Origin: Bacillus rubiinfantis
GTDB taxonomy: Bacteria > Bacillota > Bacilli > Bacillales > Cytobacillaceae
Assembly (NCBI GenBank): GCA_000752035.1
Contig: CCFE01000018.1
Span: forward strand, 434,001-498,000
DNA length: 64,000 nt
Direction: 5' to 3'
Shown here: positions 16,582 through 25,720 of the stretch, one piece after another
How the letters are laid out: each line of letters starts with the position of its first letter
Numbering within the stretch: the first letter of the stretch is position 1
Made by a program: the position numbers and the translations under genes
Notes under the pieces: generated by a model
The model's input: only the letters and a program-made list of their open reading frames with translations
Told to the model about the DNA's origin: nothing
Databases searched by the model: none

Positions 16582-17145
16582 ATGCTTTTGAAGAAACAAA
16601 CAGTATGGTTATTAACAATGTTAAGTCTAGTGGTAGTGCTATCGGTGTACTATATTACCTCTCCGGAGCAGCAAAAGAGTGATTTGACAGCTGTAGAAGA
16701 GCAAGCGAAAGAAAAAATAGACAAGCAAAAAGCAGAACCAAAGCAGGAAACAAAAACGGATGAAAAAACGGTATTATCATCAGTTGCTGGTGATGCTGAA
16801 TTTGAGCAACTGCGGATGAAACTTGACGAGATGCGCAGTGAAAAAGAAGAAGAATTAACATTGGAGATGGCTGCTTCTAATCTGCCGGCAGATGAAAAAA
16901 GTAAAATTAAGGATCAAATGGACAATTTGCGAGAAACAGCTAATAAGGAAGAAATTCTTGAAACCATGATTCGCACAATGGGATATGACGATGCACTTGT
17001 CCGTGCTGATGGTGAAAATGTAAGAGTTACGGTAAAAGCAAAGAAAAAGCCGTCGGCATCTTCAGCAAATAAAATTATTCTTGAAGTGAAGAAAGAAATG
17101 GCTGACGCTAATTTTGTAGCTGTAACGTATCAACCTTCAAAATAA
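16582..17145 (+). CDS. spoIIIAH: Stage III sporulation protein SpoIIIAH
   Basis: 187 residues: one membrane anchor (TVWLLTMLSLVVVLSVYYI), a Lys/Glu-rich linker and a C-terminal domain resembling EscJ/PrgK ring proteins. Its extracytoplasmic domain binds forespore SpoIIQ, joining the two membranes. Last gene of the operon, followed by a terminator. Confidence 0.93.
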   Translation: MLLKKQTVWLLTMLSLVVVLSVYYITSPEQQKSDLTAVEEQAKEKIDKQKAEPKQETKTDEKTVLSSVAGDAEFEQLRMKLDEMRSEKEEELTLEMAASNLPADEKSKIKDQMDNLRETANKEEILETMIRTMGYDDALVRADGENVRVTVKAKKKPSASSANKIILEVKKEMADANFVAVTYQPSK

Positions 17146-17157
17146 TACCATTCATAA

Positions 17158-17187
17158 AACGGAGAGCTCCTGTAGCTTTCCGTTTTT
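17158..17187 (+). terminator. Terminator of the spoIIIA operon
   Basis: AACGGAGAGC pairs with GCTTTCCGTT around a short loop (one G-T pair), followed by a T run. Confidence 0.75.
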
Positions 17188-17270
17188 CTTTGTACTTTTA
17201 TTTCGAAAAATATTATGATAGAGACAGGAATTCTAAATTCTACAAAACACATAACAGTGAAAATAGCTTA

Positions 17271-17300
17271 TTGAACTTTTACAAGGTAATATCGTATAGT
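17271..17300 (+). promoter_or_regulatory. Sigma-A promoter for accBC
   Basis: TTGAAC (17271-17276) and TATAGT (17295-17300) are 18 bases apart, 46 bases before accB. No FapR-type operator was recognised. Confidence 0.6.
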
Positions 17301-17346
17301 ATTAGTAGCTGCTTATAATAATAGATGAACAAAGGGGTGTAACCTA

Positions 17347-17850
17347 ATGTTAAAGGTACAGGAAATTCGAGAATTGATTAAATTAGTTGACCAGTCAAGT
17401 ATTGATGAATTCGTTTATGAAAATGAAGGCGCAAAGATTAAAATGAAGAAAACAGGAAATGTCACAATATCAGCCGTTCAGCCTGTATCACAAAGTGTCG
17501 CCGTTCAGGCTCCAAGCACACCTGTTGAAGCTCCAGTAGTAGCAGCACCAGTTCAGCCAAAACAAGAAGTACCTGCTGCAGAACCCGTAAGTGAAACGGA
17601 AACCGCGAATCTTCACAAAATAACATCACCAATGGTTGGGACTTTTTATGCATCCCCAAGCCCAGATGCTGGCCCTTATGTTACTTCAGGTTCCAAGGTT
17701 ACAAAGGAATCAATCGTCTGTATAGTTGAGGCTATGAAGCTGTTTAACGAGATTGAAGCGGAAGTAAACGGTGAAATCGTGGAAGTGCTCGTCAAAAATG
17801 GGCAATTAGTAGAATACGGTCAGCCATTATTTTTAGTAAAGCCTGAATAA
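17347..17850 (+). CDS. accB: Biotin carboxyl carrier protein AccB
   Basis: 167 residues. It carries carboxybiotin between biotin carboxylase and carboxyltransferase in acetyl-CoA carboxylase, the first step of fatty acid synthesis. An N-terminal helix domain (1-40), a Pro/Ala/Val-rich flexible linker (about 45-80) and a C-terminal biotinyl domain are visible, with the biotinylated lysine K131 in VEAMKLFNE. ATG 17347 has GGGGTGT upstream. accC follows after 15 bases. Confidence 0.95.
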   Translation: MLKVQEIRELIKLVDQSSIDEFVYENEGAKIKMKKTGNVTISAVQPVSQSVAVQAPSTPVEAPVVAAPVQPKQEVPAAEPVSETETANLHKITSPMVGTFYASPSPDAGPYVTSGSKVTKESIVCIVEAMKLFNEIEAEVNGEIVEVLVKNGQLVEYGQPLFLVKPE

Positions 17851-17865
17851 GGGAGCGGTAAAAGG

Positions 17866-19221
17866 ATGATAAAAAAACTGCTGATTGCTAACAGAGGAGA
17901 AATTGCTGTTAGAATAATTCGTGCCTGCAGGGAGATGGGGATAGAGTCGGTTGCAGTATATTCTGAAGCAGACCGAGAAGCCCTCCATGTTCAGCTCGCA
18001 GACGAAGCATACTGCATCGGACCAATTGCTTCAAAAGATAGTTATTTAAATGTAACAAATATTATCAGTGTTGCTAAATTGACAGCCTGTGATGCAATCC
18101 ATCCGGGATATGGCTTTTTAGCTGAGAATGCCGATTTTGCTGAGCTCTGCCGTGAATGCAACATTATTTTTGTCGGTCCAAGCCCCGAGGCTATTACAAA
18201 AATGGGTACAAAGGATATTGCACGGGAAACAATGCGGGAAGCAGGTGTACCTATTGTCCCTGGTTCACAAGGGATTATCAACGATATCGACGAGGCTCTT
18301 GAGCTTGTCAAGAAAATTAATTATCCAGTTATTATTAAAGCAACGGCCGGCGGTGGCGGTAAAGGAATCCGAGTTGCTCGAAACGAACAGGAATTAATTA
18401 AAGGAATCAATATAACTCAACAAGAAGCACTAACGGCTTTTGGCAACCCTGGTGTATATATTGAAAAATATATTGAAGATTTTCGCCATGTTGAAATCCA
18501 AGTGCTGGCCGACACATCTGGAAACACCATTCATTTAGGTGAAAGGGATTGTTCCATTCAACGTCGCTTGCAGAAGCTACTTGAAGAAACACCTTCCCCT
18601 GCAATTGATGAAGCAATTCGGGAAGAAATGGGAAGTGCAGCGGTAAAAGCAGCAAAAGCCGTTGGCTACTCTGGTGCCGGAACGGTAGAATTTATTTATG
18701 ACTACCACAGTCGTAAATTTTATTTTATGGAAATGAACACGAGGATTCAGGTGGAACATCCCGTAACAGAAATGGTTACAGGGATAGACCTTATTAAGGA
18801 ACAGATTCGTGTGGCAAATGGGGAAAAGTTATCCGTAAATCAGGATGATGTTACGTTTAACGGTTGGGCAATTGAGTGTAGAATCAATGCCGAGAATCCA
18901 GAAAAGAATTTTCTCCCATCTGCTGGAAAGATTAAAATGTATTTACCACCAGGAGGCCTTGGCGTCCGCGTTGATTCTGCTGCTTATCCTGGTTACAGTA
19001 TTCCACCCTATTATGACTCGATGATTGCTAAGGTCATTGCTTATGGAAGCAGCAGGGAAGAAGCAATTTCAAGAATGAAGCGGGCCTTAAGTGAGTTTGT
19101 TGTGGAAGGAATTCATACAACAATTCCATTTCATTTAAAATTGCTGGAACATCAAGATTTTGTAAAGGGTGAATTTAATACAAAATTTCTTGAATTGCAT
19201 GATGTGATGAAGACAGTTTGA
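17866..19221 (+). CDS. accC: Biotin carboxylase AccC
   Basis: 451 residues with the ATP-grasp architecture: LIANRGEIAVRIIRA at the N-terminus, the ATP loop GGGGKGIRV near 165, EKYIEDFRHVEIQ, ERDCSIQRR and MNTRIQVEHPVTE. It carboxylates the AccB biotin using ATP and bicarbonate. ATG 17866 is preceded by AGGGAG. It may also serve the propionyl-CoA carboxyltransferase YqjD further on, which has no biotin subunits of its own in this window (inference). Confidence 0.95.
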   Translation: MIKKLLIANRGEIAVRIIRACREMGIESVAVYSEADREALHVQLADEAYCIGPIASKDSYLNVTNIISVAKLTACDAIHPGYGFLAENADFAELCRECNIIFVGPSPEAITKMGTKDIARETMREAGVPIVPGSQGIINDIDEALELVKKINYPVIIKATAGGGGKGIRVARNEQELIKGINITQQEALTAFGNPGVYIEKYIEDFRHVEIQVLADTSGNTIHLGERDCSIQRRLQKLLEETPSPAIDEAIREEMGSAAVKAAKAVGYSGAGTVEFIYDYHSRKFYFMEMNTRIQVEHPVTEMVTGIDLIKEQIRVANGEKLSVNQDDVTFNGWAIECRINAENPEKNFLPSAGKIKMYLPPGGLGVRVDSAAYPGYSIPPYYDSMIAKVIAYGSSREEAISRMKRALSEFVVEGIHTTIPFHLKLLEHQDFVKGEFNTKFLELHDVMKTV

Positions 19222-19238
19222 AAAATGGAGGTGTAGTG

Positions 19239-19646
19239 ATGAGCGATTTTAATATTTTGGAAATGGATCAAGATAGTAACAGCCATGGGAAAATTGAAAT
19301 TGCCCCTGAAGTCATTGAGGTAATTGCTGGAATTGCCGCATCTGAAGTGGATGGTGTATCCGGGATGCGCGGCAATTTTGCTACCGGTGTGGTGGAACGG
19401 TTAGGAAAGAAAAACCACGGAAAAGGTGTAAAAGTAGAATTAACGGAATCTGGAATTGTGATTGATGTATATTGCTTAATGAAATTTGGCGTATCAATTC
19501 CAACCGTAGCTGGCAAGATTCAAGAGAATATCCGCCAGGCACTTCTTAATATGACGGCTTTAGACCCTGAAGAAATCAACATTCACATTGTCGGAGTACA
19601 ATTTGAAACACCAAAACAGGAAGCGGTCATTGAGGAAGAGGTATAA
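19239..19646 (+). CDS. yqhY: Asp23/Gls24 family protein YqhY
   Basis: 135 residues of the Asp23/Gls24 family: PEVIEVIAGIAASEVDGVSGM, then the conserved GVKVEL and VYCLMKFGVSIPTVAGKIQ segments. It is almost always next to accBC in Firmicutes; in B. subtilis YqhY has been linked to control of acetyl-CoA carboxylase activity (established for B. subtilis, inferred here). ATG 19239 is chosen because GGAGGTG precedes it; TTG 19218 lies upstream of that site. Confidence 0.9.
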   Translation: MSDFNILEMDQDSNSHGKIEIAPEVIEVIAGIAASEVDGVSGMRGNFATGVVERLGKKNHGKGVKVELTESGIVIDVYCLMKFGVSIPTVAGKIQENIRQALLNMTALDPEEINIHIVGVQFETPKQEAVIEEEV

Positions 19647-19658
19647 TATGAGAGGAAG

Positions 19659-19690
19659 CCAAAGGATTACATCCTTTGGTTTTTCCTTTT
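19659..19690 (+). terminator. Terminator after yqhY
   Basis: CCAAAGGAT (19659-19667) pairs with ATCCTTTGG (19671-19679), followed by a T-rich tract. Confidence 0.8.
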
Positions 19691-19800
19691 TATCTGCCTT
19701 TTTAAAGGTGCACAGAGAAATTAGTTATGCTATTATCGTTTTGATAAATACTATAGCAAGTAAAAATAAAAATTTATGTCTTTAAAGGAGATAGCAGTGC

Positions 19801-20184
19801 ATGAAAAGAAGAACAGCTAGAGAAAAGGCATTACAGGCTCTTTTTCAAATTGATGTAAGCAATACTGAGACGGGTATGGCAATTGAACATGTGTTAGATG
19901 GACGGGCAGGCGATGACTATTTAACCACATTGGTAGAAGGGGTTGTTGCACACAAAGCAGAAATCGACCAAATCATTAGCAAGGTTCTTGAGAATTGGTC
20001 TTTAGAAAGATTGGCAATAGTTGACCGAAACTTATTAAGATTAGCAGTATTTGAGCTAACATTTATGCAGGATGAGGTACCCAGAAATGTTGTTTTAGAT
20101 GAAGCAATTGAAATAGCGAAAGTTTTTGGGGATGACCAATCAGGTAAATTTATAAATGCTGTTCTTTCGAAAGTGACTAAATAG
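19801..20184 (+). CDS. nusB: Transcription antitermination factor NusB
   Basis: 127 residues, all helical, the usual length. It begins MKRRTAREKALQALFQID and contains the conserved WSLERLAIVDRNLLRLAVFEL and DEAIEIAKVFGDDQSGKFINAVL. NusB with NusE binds boxA RNA in rRNA transcripts. AAAGGAG lies 10-11 bases before ATG 19801. Confidence 0.95.
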   Translation: MKRRTAREKALQALFQIDVSNTETGMAIEHVLDGRAGDDYLTTLVEGVVAHKAEIDQIISKVLENWSLERLAIVDRNLLRLAVFELTFMQDEVPRNVVLDEAIEIAKVFGDDQSGKFINAVLSKVTK

Positions 20185-20214
20185 CTAAACGATCAAGGGG
20201 GAGGAAAAGTAAAA

Positions 20215-21069
20215 ATGGTTGCTGCCATCATTAATGGGAAAGAAATTGCTGCGAAAAAAAGACTTGAAATAGCCAAAATGGTTGAAAACTTAAAAGAAAA
20301 TGACATCGTTCCTGGTTTAGCCGTGATTCTTGTTGGAAATAACGCTGCATCACGTACATATGTAACCAACAAGCAAAAAGCCTGCCAAGAATTAGGAATG
20401 AATTCCTTGCTTATTGAATTGCCTGAAGCGGTTTCTGAAAAAGAGTTATTGGGAAAAATTATTGAATTAAATGATAACCCAAAATTTCATGGTATTCTAG
20501 TTCAATTGCCGCTGCCAAAGCATATTGATGAGAAAAAAGTGATAGAAACGATTTCCCCATTGAAAGATGTGGATGGATTTCATCCGGTAAACATAGGTAG
20601 AATGATGATAGGACAGGATGGTTTTCTACCGTGCACACCATTCGGTATCATGATCCTTCTTGAGGAGACTGGAATCTCTGTTGCCGGGAAGCATGTGGTA
20701 ATTGTAGGAAGAAGTAATATAGTTGGCAAGCCGCTCGGACAATTAATGTTAAATCAACATGCGACCGTTACCTATTGCCATTCCAAAACCAAAGATTTAA
20801 AGTTACATACAAGCCAAGCTGATATCCTCATTGCGGCGGTAGGAATACCTAATTTTATTAAAGCTGAAGATGTGAAAGAGGGAGCAGTTGTAATTGATGT
20901 TGGTATTAATCGAAATGAGTCCGGCAAGCTTTGTGGAGATGTTGACTTTGCGGAAGTCAGTCAAAAGGCCGGCTTTATTACCCCCGTGCCTAAGGGAGTC
21001 GGTCCAATGACGATTACTATGCTACTATATAATACCGTTAAAGCAGCCAGTGAAAGTATCCACCGTTAA
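20215..21069 (+). CDS. folD: Methylenetetrahydrofolate dehydrogenase/cyclohydrolase FolD
   Basis: 284 residues. This bifunctional enzyme interconverts 5,10-methylene- and 10-formyl-tetrahydrofolate. Catalytic-site signatures are present: the Y/K pair in SRTYVTNKQKAC, the PLPKHID loop, KDVDGFHPVN, and the NADP-binding GRSNIVGKPLGQLML. PKGVGPMT closes the second signature. ATG 20215 follows GGGGGAGG. Confidence 0.95.
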   Translation: MVAAIINGKEIAAKKRLEIAKMVENLKENDIVPGLAVILVGNNAASRTYVTNKQKACQELGMNSLLIELPEAVSEKELLGKIIELNDNPKFHGILVQLPLPKHIDEKKVIETISPLKDVDGFHPVNIGRMMIGQDGFLPCTPFGIMILLEETGISVAGKHVVIVGRSNIVGKPLGQLMLNQHATVTYCHSKTKDLKLHTSQADILIAAVGIPNFIKAEDVKEGAVVIDVGINRNESGKLCGDVDFAEVSQKAGFITPVPKGVGPMTITMLLYNTVKAASESIHR

Positions 21070-21080
21070 TATGCTGATTT

Positions 21081-21146
21081 GTCCTTATCTACTGCTTTTG
21101 GTTGTTTTGCGACAAAAATCAGGCTAATCATATAATAGATAAGGAC
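21081..21146 (+). promoter_or_regulatory. xseA promoter enclosed by a 10-bp inverted repeat
   Basis: GTCCTTATCT (21081-21090) and AGATAAGGAC (21137-21146) are perfect inverted repeats 46 bases apart. Between them lies a sigma-A promoter, TTGCGA (21107-21112) and TATAAT (21131-21136) with an 18-base spacer. Six T follow at 21151. The repeat could act as a terminator for folD, with a long loop, or as an operator around the promoter. Confidence 0.55.
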
Positions 21147-21181
21147 AGACTTTTTTAGTGGATGTTTAAAAAGGAGCCATT

Positions 21182-22540
21182 ATGCAAGAACAACAATATA
21201 TATCAGTTCATGCCTTAACGAAATATATAAAACGAAAATTTGATGCTGACCCCCATTTGCGTGATATTCATGTAAGAGGAGAAATTTCCAACTTTAAGCA
21301 GCACACCAGTGGTCATATGTATTTTACACTGAAGGATGATAAAGCCCGCATCCTTGCTGTGATGTTTTCCAGCCATTCACGCATGTTGAAATTTATTCCG
21401 GAGAATGGCATGAAAGTCATTGTGAAAGGTGAAATATCGGTTTACGAACCAAGTGGACAATATCAAATCTATATTAAACAGATGCAACCAGATGGAATAG
21501 GTGAATTGTTTCTCGCATATGAACAATTAAAGGGGAGACTTGAAGGAGAAGGACTGTTTGCTCTAGAAAAGAAAAAAACGTTGCCGCTCTATCCGAAAAC
21601 AGTTGGGGTTGTTACTTCACCTACTGGTGCCGCAATTAGAGATGTCATTACCACAATTAAACGACGCTATCCAGTTGTGAATATTTTAGTTTTCCCTGTT
21701 TTAGTACAAGGAGAGCAAGCTGCATCGTCTATCGCAAAAGCTATCGAGAAGGCTAACAATATGGAAAATATTGATGTATTAATTGTTGGCAGGGGCGGCG
21801 GCTCGATTGAGGAGTTATGGGCTTTTAACGAGGAACAAGTGGCTCGGGCCATTTTTGCTTCAACAATTCCCGTCATTTCAGCAGTTGGACATGAGACGGA
21901 CTTTACTATTGCTGATTTTGTCGCTGATTTGCGGGCGCCTACTCCAACCGGGGCCGCTGAGTTGGCTGTGCCTCATATTGAAGAACTATTAGAGCGAATT
22001 TTGCAGCGACAAACACGACTGCTCAGAGTGATGCAAGAGAAATATCGTTTTGCAAAGGAACGTTATCAGCGAGTGCAAAAATCCTATGCCTTCCGTTATC
22101 CTCATAGATTATATGAACAAAAGCTTGAACAAGTCGACAGACTAACTGAAATGCTCATACGCGGCTCAGCAAGAGTAACACGAATAAAAAAAGATGAGCA
22201 TAGAAATTTGCTTAGCCGTTTGGAGCGCAGCCATCCAAGGTTAGCTTTACATGAGGCTAGAGCACGCTCGGAACGGGTGCAATTAGATTTACATCGAATG
22301 ATGAAGCAAATATTGTTGAAAAAGCAAACACAATTTGAGCGGAATATCTCTACCTTACAGGCTTTAAGTCCGTTAAAAATTATGGGGAGAGGCTATAGTT
22401 TAACATACACGGAAGAAAAACAACTTGTAAAAAGTATAACTCAAGTAAAGATAGAAGACAGGCTTCAGATTCAATTAACAGACGGCAGTCTTTTATGTAA
22501 AGTGGAAGATGTAAAGGAGTCGACAAACGGTGACAAATGA
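21182..22540 (+). CDS. xseA: Exodeoxyribonuclease VII large subunit
   Basis: 452 residues: an N-terminal OB fold (1-100, with VRGEISNFKQHTSGHMYFTLKD), the catalytic domain with GRGGGSIEELWAFNEE and SAVGHETDFTIADFVADLRAPTPTGAAE, and a long coiled-coil-rich C-terminal part. With XseB it degrades single-stranded DNA. The last 11 bases overlap xseB, indicating translational coupling. Confidence 0.95.
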   Translation: MQEQQYISVHALTKYIKRKFDADPHLRDIHVRGEISNFKQHTSGHMYFTLKDDKARILAVMFSSHSRMLKFIPENGMKVIVKGEISVYEPSGQYQIYIKQMQPDGIGELFLAYEQLKGRLEGEGLFALEKKKTLPLYPKTVGVVTSPTGAAIRDVITTIKRRYPVVNILVFPVLVQGEQAASSIAKAIEKANNMENIDVLIVGRGGGSIEELWAFNEEQVARAIFASTIPVISAVGHETDFTIADFVADLRAPTPTGAAELAVPHIEELLERILQRQTRLLRVMQEKYRFAKERYQRVQKSYAFRYPHRLYEQKLEQVDRLTEMLIRGSARVTRIKKDEHRNLLSRLERSHPRLALHEARARSERVQLDLHRMMKQILLKKQTQFERNISTLQALSPLKIMGRGYSLTYTEEKQLVKSITQVKIEDRLQIQLTDGSLLCKVEDVKESTNGDK

Positions 22541-22763
22541 TAACAAACTAACCTTTGAAGAAGCAATGATGAAGCTTGAGAAGATTGTTGAGAAGCTGGA
22601 AGAGGGAGATGTACCTTTAGAGGAAGCCATTACTTTTTACAAAGACGGCATGGAACTTTCAAAGCTTTGTCATGATAAATTGAAAAGCGTTGAAGAGCAG
22701 CTTACACAAATTATAACTGAGGATGGCCGGACAGAGAGTTTTGCAATAAATGAGGAGGAATAA
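22530..22763 (+). CDS. xseB: Exodeoxyribonuclease VII small subunit
   Basis: 77 residues, the usual length. It begins at GTG 22530 inside xseA and contains the conserved LTFEEAMMKLEKIVEKLEEG and PLEEAITFYKDGMELSKLC. Helical subunits bind the XseA coiled coils. Its TAA shares one base with the ATG of ispA. Confidence 0.94.
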   Translation: MTNDNKLTFEEAMMKLEKIVEKLEEGDVPLEEAITFYKDGMELSKLCHDKLKSVEEQLTQIITEDGRTESFAINEEE

Positions 22764-23659
22764 TGTTGGAATCTCTTTCTTTAGAGGAATTTACTAAAAA
22801 ATATAAACAACTGTTGGATAATGAACTTCGCCAGTTAGTTGAAGACTTAAATGCTCCAAAGGTTATCAAAGATTCGATGATTTATTCGCTTGAAGCAGGA
22901 GGTAAAAGAATTCGTCCTTTGCTGTTGTTTGCCACTCTTGAGGGGTTTGGCATTGATGCGCAAAAAGGTCTATATGCGGGAGCAGCTATTGAGATGATTC
23001 ATACTTATTCTTTAATACATGATGACCTGCCAAGTATGGATAATGATGATTTACGAAGAGGAAAACCAACAAATCATAAAGTATTTGGTGACGCGATTGC
23101 AACACTGGCTGGTGATGCTTTATTAACATACAGTTTTGAAGTACTGAATAAGATTCCTCATGATTTTGCTTCACCGGAAACCAAGTTACAGGTTACTGTC
23201 GAAATGGCGAAGGCAGCTGGGGCAGAAGGAATGGTTGGCGGCCAAGTTGCAGATATGCAGGCTGAAGGAAAGACGTTAACAATTGAAGAGCTTGAGTATA
23301 TCCATATTCATAAGACAGGAAAGCTATTGCGGTTTAGTGTTTTGGCAGGTGCAATTTTGGCAGGTGCAAACCAAAGTCAATTAAGGGATTTATCTCAATT
23401 TGCCCATCATTTAGGACTTGCTTTCCAAATTCAAGATGATATCCTTGATTTAGTCGGAAATCAACAGCTTATAGGTAAAACCGTCGGCAGTGATACAACC
23501 AACCATAAAAGTACATATCCGCAACTGTTAACATTGGAAGGGGCTAAAGCAGCCCTCAAAACTCAAATAACCAAAGCAAAGGACTATTTGAACAAAACGG
23601 GACTTAATACAAATCTTCTTCTGGAAATAACAGACCTCGTTGCATCAAGAAACCATTGA
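22763..23659 (+). CDS. ispA: Farnesyl diphosphate synthase
   Basis: 298 residues. It condenses dimethylallyl and isopentenyl diphosphates to C15 diphosphate for undecaprenol and quinone tails. The first aspartate-rich motif is DDLPSMDNDD and the second DDILD; GGKRIRP and the GQVADMQ segment fit the short-chain bacterial type. ATG 22763 overlaps the xseB stop by one base, so the three genes are one transcript. Confidence 0.94.
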   Translation: MLESLSLEEFTKKYKQLLDNELRQLVEDLNAPKVIKDSMIYSLEAGGKRIRPLLLFATLEGFGIDAQKGLYAGAAIEMIHTYSLIHDDLPSMDNDDLRRGKPTNHKVFGDAIATLAGDALLTYSFEVLNKIPHDFASPETKLQVTVEMAKAAGAEGMVGGQVADMQAEGKTLTIEELEYIHIHKTGKLLRFSVLAGAILAGANQSQLRDLSQFAHHLGLAFQIQDDILDLVGNQQLIGKTVGSDTTNHKSTYPQLLTLEGAKAALKTQITKAKDYLNKTGLNTNLLLEITDLVASRNH

Positions 23660-23730
23660 TATGCGTTATTTGTGACATGGAGATAACTGTGTTATAATTA
23701 TTTTCAACGTATATATGAATGTTGTCAAAA

Positions 23731-23764
23731 AGCCGTTGCACAATGGTGCAAGCGGCTATTTTTT
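23731..23764 (+). terminator. Terminator between ispA and dxs
   Basis: AGCCGTTGCAC pairs with GTGCAAGCGGCT with one bulged base, followed by six T at 23759-23764. Confidence 0.75.
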
Positions 23765-23821
23765 AGAAAATAAACTAGATTATTTCCGGAGAGAAAATGC
23801 AGGAAAGCGAGTGGTCCGTCA

Positions 23822-25717
23822 ATGGATCTATTATCAATAAAAGAACCATCATTTTTAAAAGGAATGTCAAACAGAGAGTTAGAGATATTAAGTCAGGAAA
23901 TTCGCCAATTCTTAATTGAAAAACTGTCTGTCACCGGGGGGCATATAGGTCCAAATTTAGGGGTAGTAGAATTAACGATTGCTCTTCATAAAGCTTTTAA
24001 TAGCCCTAAAGATAAAATATTATGGGATGTTGGTCACCAGTCTTATGTCCACAAGATACTGACGGGAAGAGCGTCCGAATTTAATACGTTAAGACAATTC
24101 AAAGGCTTGTGCGGTTTCCCAAAAAGAGTAGAAAGTGAACATGATGTTTGGGAAACAGGACATAGTTCGACATCACTTTCAGCCGCAATGGGAATGGCGA
24201 TTGCCAGAGATATCAAAAGGGAAAAGTTCTTTGTTGTTCCAGTGATTGGTGATGGCGCTCTGACTGGTGGCATGGCATTAGAGGCATTAAATCACATTGG
24301 ACATGAAAAGAAAGATATGATTGTGATATTAAATGATAATGAAATGTCTATCGCCCCTAATGTAGGCGCTTTACACAATATTCTAGGGCAACTACGTACA
24401 GCCGGAAAATATCAATGGGTGAAAGATGAACTGGAATTTCTATTAAAAAAAGTGCCCGCAGTTGGTGGAAAATTAGCTGCTACTGCAGAAAGAATTAAGG
24501 ATAGTCTTAAATATTTATTTGTTTCTGGAATGTTTTTTGAAGAATTGGGCTTTACTTATTTAGGTCCTATAGATGGACATAATTTTGAGGCGTTATTCGA
24601 AAATCTGACGTACGCCAAAAAAACTGAAGGCCCAGTAATAGTACATGTGATTACTAAAAAGGGTAAAGGTTATCAACCTGCTGAAACAGATAAAACAGGA
24701 ACTTGGCATGGTACAGGTCCTTATAAAATTGATACAGGTGACTTTGTTAAGCCAAAGCAAAAACAGCCTCCGGCGTGGAGCAGCTTGGTTAGTGAAACAG
24801 TTAGAAGGCTGGCTCGTGAAGATAAGCGAATTGTCGCTATCACACCGGCAATGCCTGTGGGTTCGAAGCTTGAAGGGTTTGCCAAAGAGTTTCCCGATCG
24901 AATGTATGATGTTGGGATTGCCGAACAACATGCTGCAACAGTTGCAGCAGGGTTAGCTACCCAGGATATGAAGCCATTTTTAGCCATTTACTCTACTTTT
25001 TTACAGAGGGCATATGATCAAGTTGTTCATGATATTTGCCGGCAAAACTTAAACGTTTTTATCGGGATTGATCGTGCGGGGTTAGTTGGAGCAGATGGTG
25101 AAACACACCAAGGTGTGTTTGATATTGCTTTCTTGCGACATGTTCCGAATATCGTATTAATGATGCCGAAGGACGAAAATGAAGGACAGCATATGGTGTA
25201 TACCGCATTGAAATATGATGATGGCCCTATTGCCATGAGATTTCCTCGCGGTAATGGTGTCGGAGTACCGTTAGACCACGAGCTTAAGAGCATCCCAATA
25301 GGATCATGGGAAATACTTAAGGATGGGGATGATGCAGCCATTGTAACGTTTGGGACAACCATTCCGATGGCAATGGAAGCAGCGGCCATACTAGATAAAC
25401 AAGGAATTTCCGTTAAAGTCATCAATGCCAGGTTTATTAAGCCGTTGGATGACAAAATGCTTTCTAGTTTACTTTCAGGAAATATACCAATTCTTACGAT
25501 TGAAGAAGCAGTTCTCCAAGGCGGGTTTGGCAGTGCTGTATTAGAGTTTGCCCAAACTCAAGGATTTTATCATTCACAAATTGATCGAATGGGTATTCCG
25601 GATCATTTCATTGAGCACGGGGACGTCAGCTGCCTCCTAGACGAGATTGGCCTAACGATTGAAGAAGCAGTCAAACGTATAGCAATTCTAGCAAGAAAAA
25701 AACAGCAAAGGGCATAA
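23822..25717 (+). CDS. dxs: 1-deoxy-D-xylulose-5-phosphate synthase
   Basis: 631 residues. It joins pyruvate and glyceraldehyde 3-phosphate with thiamine diphosphate at the head of the MEP pathway, which feeds IspA. Key motifs are GGHIGPNLGVVELT, the ThDP/Mg motif GDGALTGG to LNDNEMSI, and the transketolase segment DVGIAEQHAATVAAGLA. ATG 23822 matches the known start (MDLLSI), though its ribosome site is weak. A terminator precedes the gene, so some regulation between ispA and dxs is likely. Confidence 0.95.
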   Translation: MDLLSIKEPSFLKGMSNRELEILSQEIRQFLIEKLSVTGGHIGPNLGVVELTIALHKAFNSPKDKILWDVGHQSYVHKILTGRASEFNTLRQFKGLCGFPKRVESEHDVWETGHSSTSLSAAMGMAIARDIKREKFFVVPVIGDGALTGGMALEALNHIGHEKKDMIVILNDNEMSIAPNVGALHNILGQLRTAGKYQWVKDELEFLLKKVPAVGGKLAATAERIKDSLKYLFVSGMFFEELGFTYLGPIDGHNFEALFENLTYAKKTEGPVIVHVITKKGKGYQPAETDKTGTWHGTGPYKIDTGDFVKPKQKQPPAWSSLVSETVRRLAREDKRIVAITPAMPVGSKLEGFAKEFPDRMYDVGIAEQHAATVAAGLATQDMKPFLAIYSTFLQRAYDQVVHDICRQNLNVFIGIDRAGLVGADGETHQGVFDIAFLRHVPNIVLMMPKDENEGQHMVYTALKYDDGPIAMRFPRGNGVGVPLDHELKSIPIGSWEILKDGDDAAIVTFGTTIPMAMEAAAILDKQGISVKVINARFIKPLDDKMLSSLLSGNIPILTIEEAVLQGGFGSAVLEFAQTQGFYHSQIDRMGIPDHFIEHGDVSCLLDEIGLTIEEAVKRIAILARKKQQRA

Positions 25718-25720
25718 AAC

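Noticed and set aside
23796..23914. Short ORF from ATG 23796 behind GGAGAG, before dxs
   Set aside because: It runs out of frame through the dxs start for about 38 codons and resembles nothing; a role as leader peptide is possible but unsupported.
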